From contig JAPUIN010000270.1 in the NCBI GenBank assembly GCA_027297005.1, forward strand, positions 1 through 7,443: a stretch of DNA of 7,443 nt, in the 5' to 3' direction. Below the pieces are notes generated by a model. The model made no database searches. It saw nothing but the letters and a program-made list of their open reading frames with translations, and was not told where the DNA came from. This document shows, one piece after another, positions 6,119-7,443 of this stretch. Both the position numbers and the translations under genes were made by a program. Each line of letters starts with the position of its first letter. Position 1 is the stretch's first letter. The DNA comes from Acidobacteriota bacterium. GTDB lineage: Bacteria > Acidobacteriota > Polarisedimenticolia > Gp22-AA2.

Positions 6119-7443
6119 ATGAAAGCGATCTGGTACGAGAAGGCAGGACCTGCCTCCGAGGTCCTGACGGCGGGCGAGACCGACGACGCTCCCGCCCCGG
6201 GGAAGGGGGAGGTACGCGTTCGCGTCGCCACCTCCGGCATCAACCCGGTCGACGTGAAGCGGCGAAGCGGGTCGCGCAGCCCTATGCCGGCTCCGAAGGT
6301 GATCCCCCACAACGATGGGGCCGGGGTGATCGATCGGGTCGGTTCGGGCGTGCCCGATTCACGCCTCGGTGAGCGGGTCTGGATCTACGAGGCGCAGTGG
6401 GGCCGGGCGTTCGGCACCGCAGCGGCGTACGTGACGATCCCGGCCCGCCGGGCCGTCGAGCTGCCGGCCGGCACCGACTTCGCCGAGGGGGCATGCCTGG
6501 GGATCCCGGCGATCACAGCGCACTTCTCGGTGTTTGCCGATGGTCCGGTCTCCGACGAGACGATCCTGGTCACCGGTGGGGCCGGCGCGGTGGGAGGGTA
6601 CGCGATTCAGTTCGCCAAGCTCGAAGGGGCAAAGGTGATCGCGACGGTCAGCTCGGACGAAAAGGCGGCGATCGCGTCGGAGTACGGCGCCGACCATGTG
6701 ATCAACTATAAAACGGAAGACGTCGCCGCGCGCGTCAAGGAGATCACCGGCGGGGAGGGGATCGAGCGCATCATCGAGGTCGAGTTCGGCGGCAACCTCA
6801 AAACGGCGCTGGCGGTGCTCAAACCGAACGGCTTCATCGCGACCTATGCGTCCGAGGCGGCGCCGCAGCCGGCGATCCCGTTCTACGAAATGCTGTACGG
6901 AAGCGTGACCGTGCGATTCGTGGTCGTCTTCAGCATGCCCGAGAGCGCCAAACAGGGTGCGGTCGCCGACATCTCGAGTTGGCTCGCCAGTGGTGAACTG
7001 CGCCACCGTATCGCCGAGCGCCATCCACTCGAGGCGGCCACGGCAGCCCACGAGGCGGTGGAGCGGGGTCCGCTCGGGAAAGTTCTGCTCGATATCTCCG
7101 ACGGCAAGCCCGCGACGGCCGCCCCCCCGGAGCCTGAGTCCCAATCGTTCGAGTCGCGTGAAGAGGAGAGTGCGCCGCTCGCAGCCGGTGGGGATGACGC
7201 CGTTCCGTCCGAGGGGAGTGAAGAGGTTGCCGACCCACCCACGTCGTCCGAAGAGGTGACTGCCCCGCCCGCGAGAACCGAGGAGGAGTCTGGCCCGCCT
7301 GCGCCGGCCGCGCTCCAGGATAAGGAGTCCGAACCGGTTATGCCCCGTGACGAGGAGACGGAGCCCCTCGCGTCCCGCGACGAAGAGGATGCCCCGGCCG
7401 ATCCGAACCAGGAAGAATCAGACCCGCCCGCAACGACCGACGA
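6119..7443 (+). CDS. Zinc-independent quinone oxidoreductase with acidic repeat tail (3' end outside window)
   Basis: A medium-chain dehydrogenase/reductase of the NADPH:quinone reductase (zeta-crystallin) type, 441 codons visible with no stop before the edge. The catalytic-domain start has GINPVDVKRRSG, the typical HNDGAGVI motif, and VWIYEAQWGRAFGTAAAYVTIP. The nucleotide-binding glycine motif TGGAGAVGG spans about residues 152-160, inside the QOR signature ending in QFAK. YGADHVINY and the GKVLLDI end of the fold follow. The structural-zinc cysteines of alcohol dehydrogenases are missing, as usual for this branch. The enzyme core is complete by about residue 325, the normal length. From there on at least 115 residues are a Glu/Asp/Pro-rich tail of degenerate ten-residue units such as SEEVADPPTS, SEEVTAPPAR and RDEETEPLAS. 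That tail is not part of the family. The function of the core is well supported; that of the tail is unknown. Confidence 0.92.
   Translation, partial: MKAIWYEKAGPASEVLTAGETDDAPAPGKGEVRVRVATSGINPVDVKRRSGSRSPMPAPKVIPHNDGAGVIDRVGSGVPDSRLGERVWIYEAQWGRAFGTAAAYVTIPARRAVELPAGTDFAEGACLGIPAITAHFSVFADGPVSDETILVTGGAGAVGGYAIQFAKLEGAKVIATVSSDEKAAIASEYGADHVINYKTEDVAARVKEITGGEGIERIIEVEFGGNLKTALAVLKPNGFIATYASEAAPQPAIPFYEMLYGSVTVRFVVVFSMPESAKQGAVADISSWLASGELRHRIAERHPLEAATAAHEAVERGPLGKVLLDISDGKPATAAPPEPESQSFESREEESAPLAAGGDDAVPSEGSEEVADPPTSSEEVTAPPARTEEESGPPAPAALQDKESEPVMPRDEETEPLASRDEEDAPADPNQEESDPPATTD
7112..7443 (+). repeat. Coding region for degenerate acidic/proline decapeptide repeats
   Basis: The tail of the oxidoreductase is built from loosely repeated units of about ten residues with the pattern x-[DE]-E-x-x-x-P-[PL]-[AT]-x. 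Examples are SEEVADPPTS, SEEVTAPPAR, TEEESGPPAP, RDEETEPLAS and QEESDPPATT. At DNA level the copies differ in many third positions, so they are old or under protein-level selection rather than freshly duplicated. The repeats run to the window edge and probably beyond. Confidence 0.75.

Noticed and set aside
6010..6312. N-terminal extension of the membrane protein to 277 residues
   Set aside because: It would overlap the oppositely oriented oxidoreductase start by almost 200 bases. The added residues are Arg/Ser/Gly-rich with no signal or domain, and the ATG at 6009 directly precedes the first helix.
6359..7144. A 261-codon minus-strand frame opposite the quinone oxidoreductase
   Set aside because: It is a shadow frame typical of high-GC DNA. 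The plus-strand frame encodes a fully recognisable oxidoreductase.

Overview
The window reads as high-GC bacterial chromosome, by eye roughly 65% GC outside positions about 1380-3850. It carries ordinary metabolic and transport genes plus one lower-GC peptidase locus. The gene types (an M1-like peptidase with a long N-terminal region, an HSDL2-like SDR, an SSS symporter with a small membrane partner) would fit an environmental Gram-negative-type phylum such as Acidobacteriota. That placement is a guess from general familiarity, not a demonstrated one. I see no tRNA, rRNA, CRISPR array, transposase or integrase.

Layout. 2-379 (+) is the C-terminal end of an acyl-CoA synthetase, running in from the left edge. 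455-1285 (-) is a complete short-chain dehydrogenase of the HSDL2 type, convergent with it. 1308-1409 (-) is a 33-codon open frame whose last 11 codons match the C-terminus of the symporter further right; it looks like a stub of a second symporter gene. 1445-3755 (-) is one secreted M1-like metallopeptidase gene broken into two overlapping frames (2652-3755 and 1445-2818). The break lies inside a perfect 20-bp inverted repeat. The locus has its own promoter and a strong ribosome binding site. 3983-5479 (-) is a sodium:solute symporter, coupled by a TGATG overlap to 5479-6009 (-), a four-helix membrane protein just upstream. 6119 to the right edge (+) is a zinc-independent quinone oxidoreductase, divergent from the membrane protein, with a long acidic Pro/Glu-rich repeated tail that runs off the window.

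How it fits together. On the minus strand the order is membrane partner, symporter, peptidase, symporter stub, SDR. The shared 3' end at 1307-1330 and 3982-4005 brackets the peptidase locus, and the locus is visibly less GC-rich than its flanks. This suggests that membrane partner, symporter(s) and SDR were once one transport/oxidation cluster, later split by arrival of the peptidase or by recombination between symporter copies. The acyl-CoA synthetase, SDR and quinone oxidoreductase are all compatible with lipid or carbonyl metabolism, but nothing here proves a common pathway.

The least ordinary signals are two perfect 20-bp fold-back repeats (1-20/58-77 and 2776-2795/2810-2829). Each sits exactly where a conserved protein sequence is disturbed. 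The symporter stub and the acidic decapeptide-repeat tail come next. I did not find a convincing new defence, mobile or signalling system.
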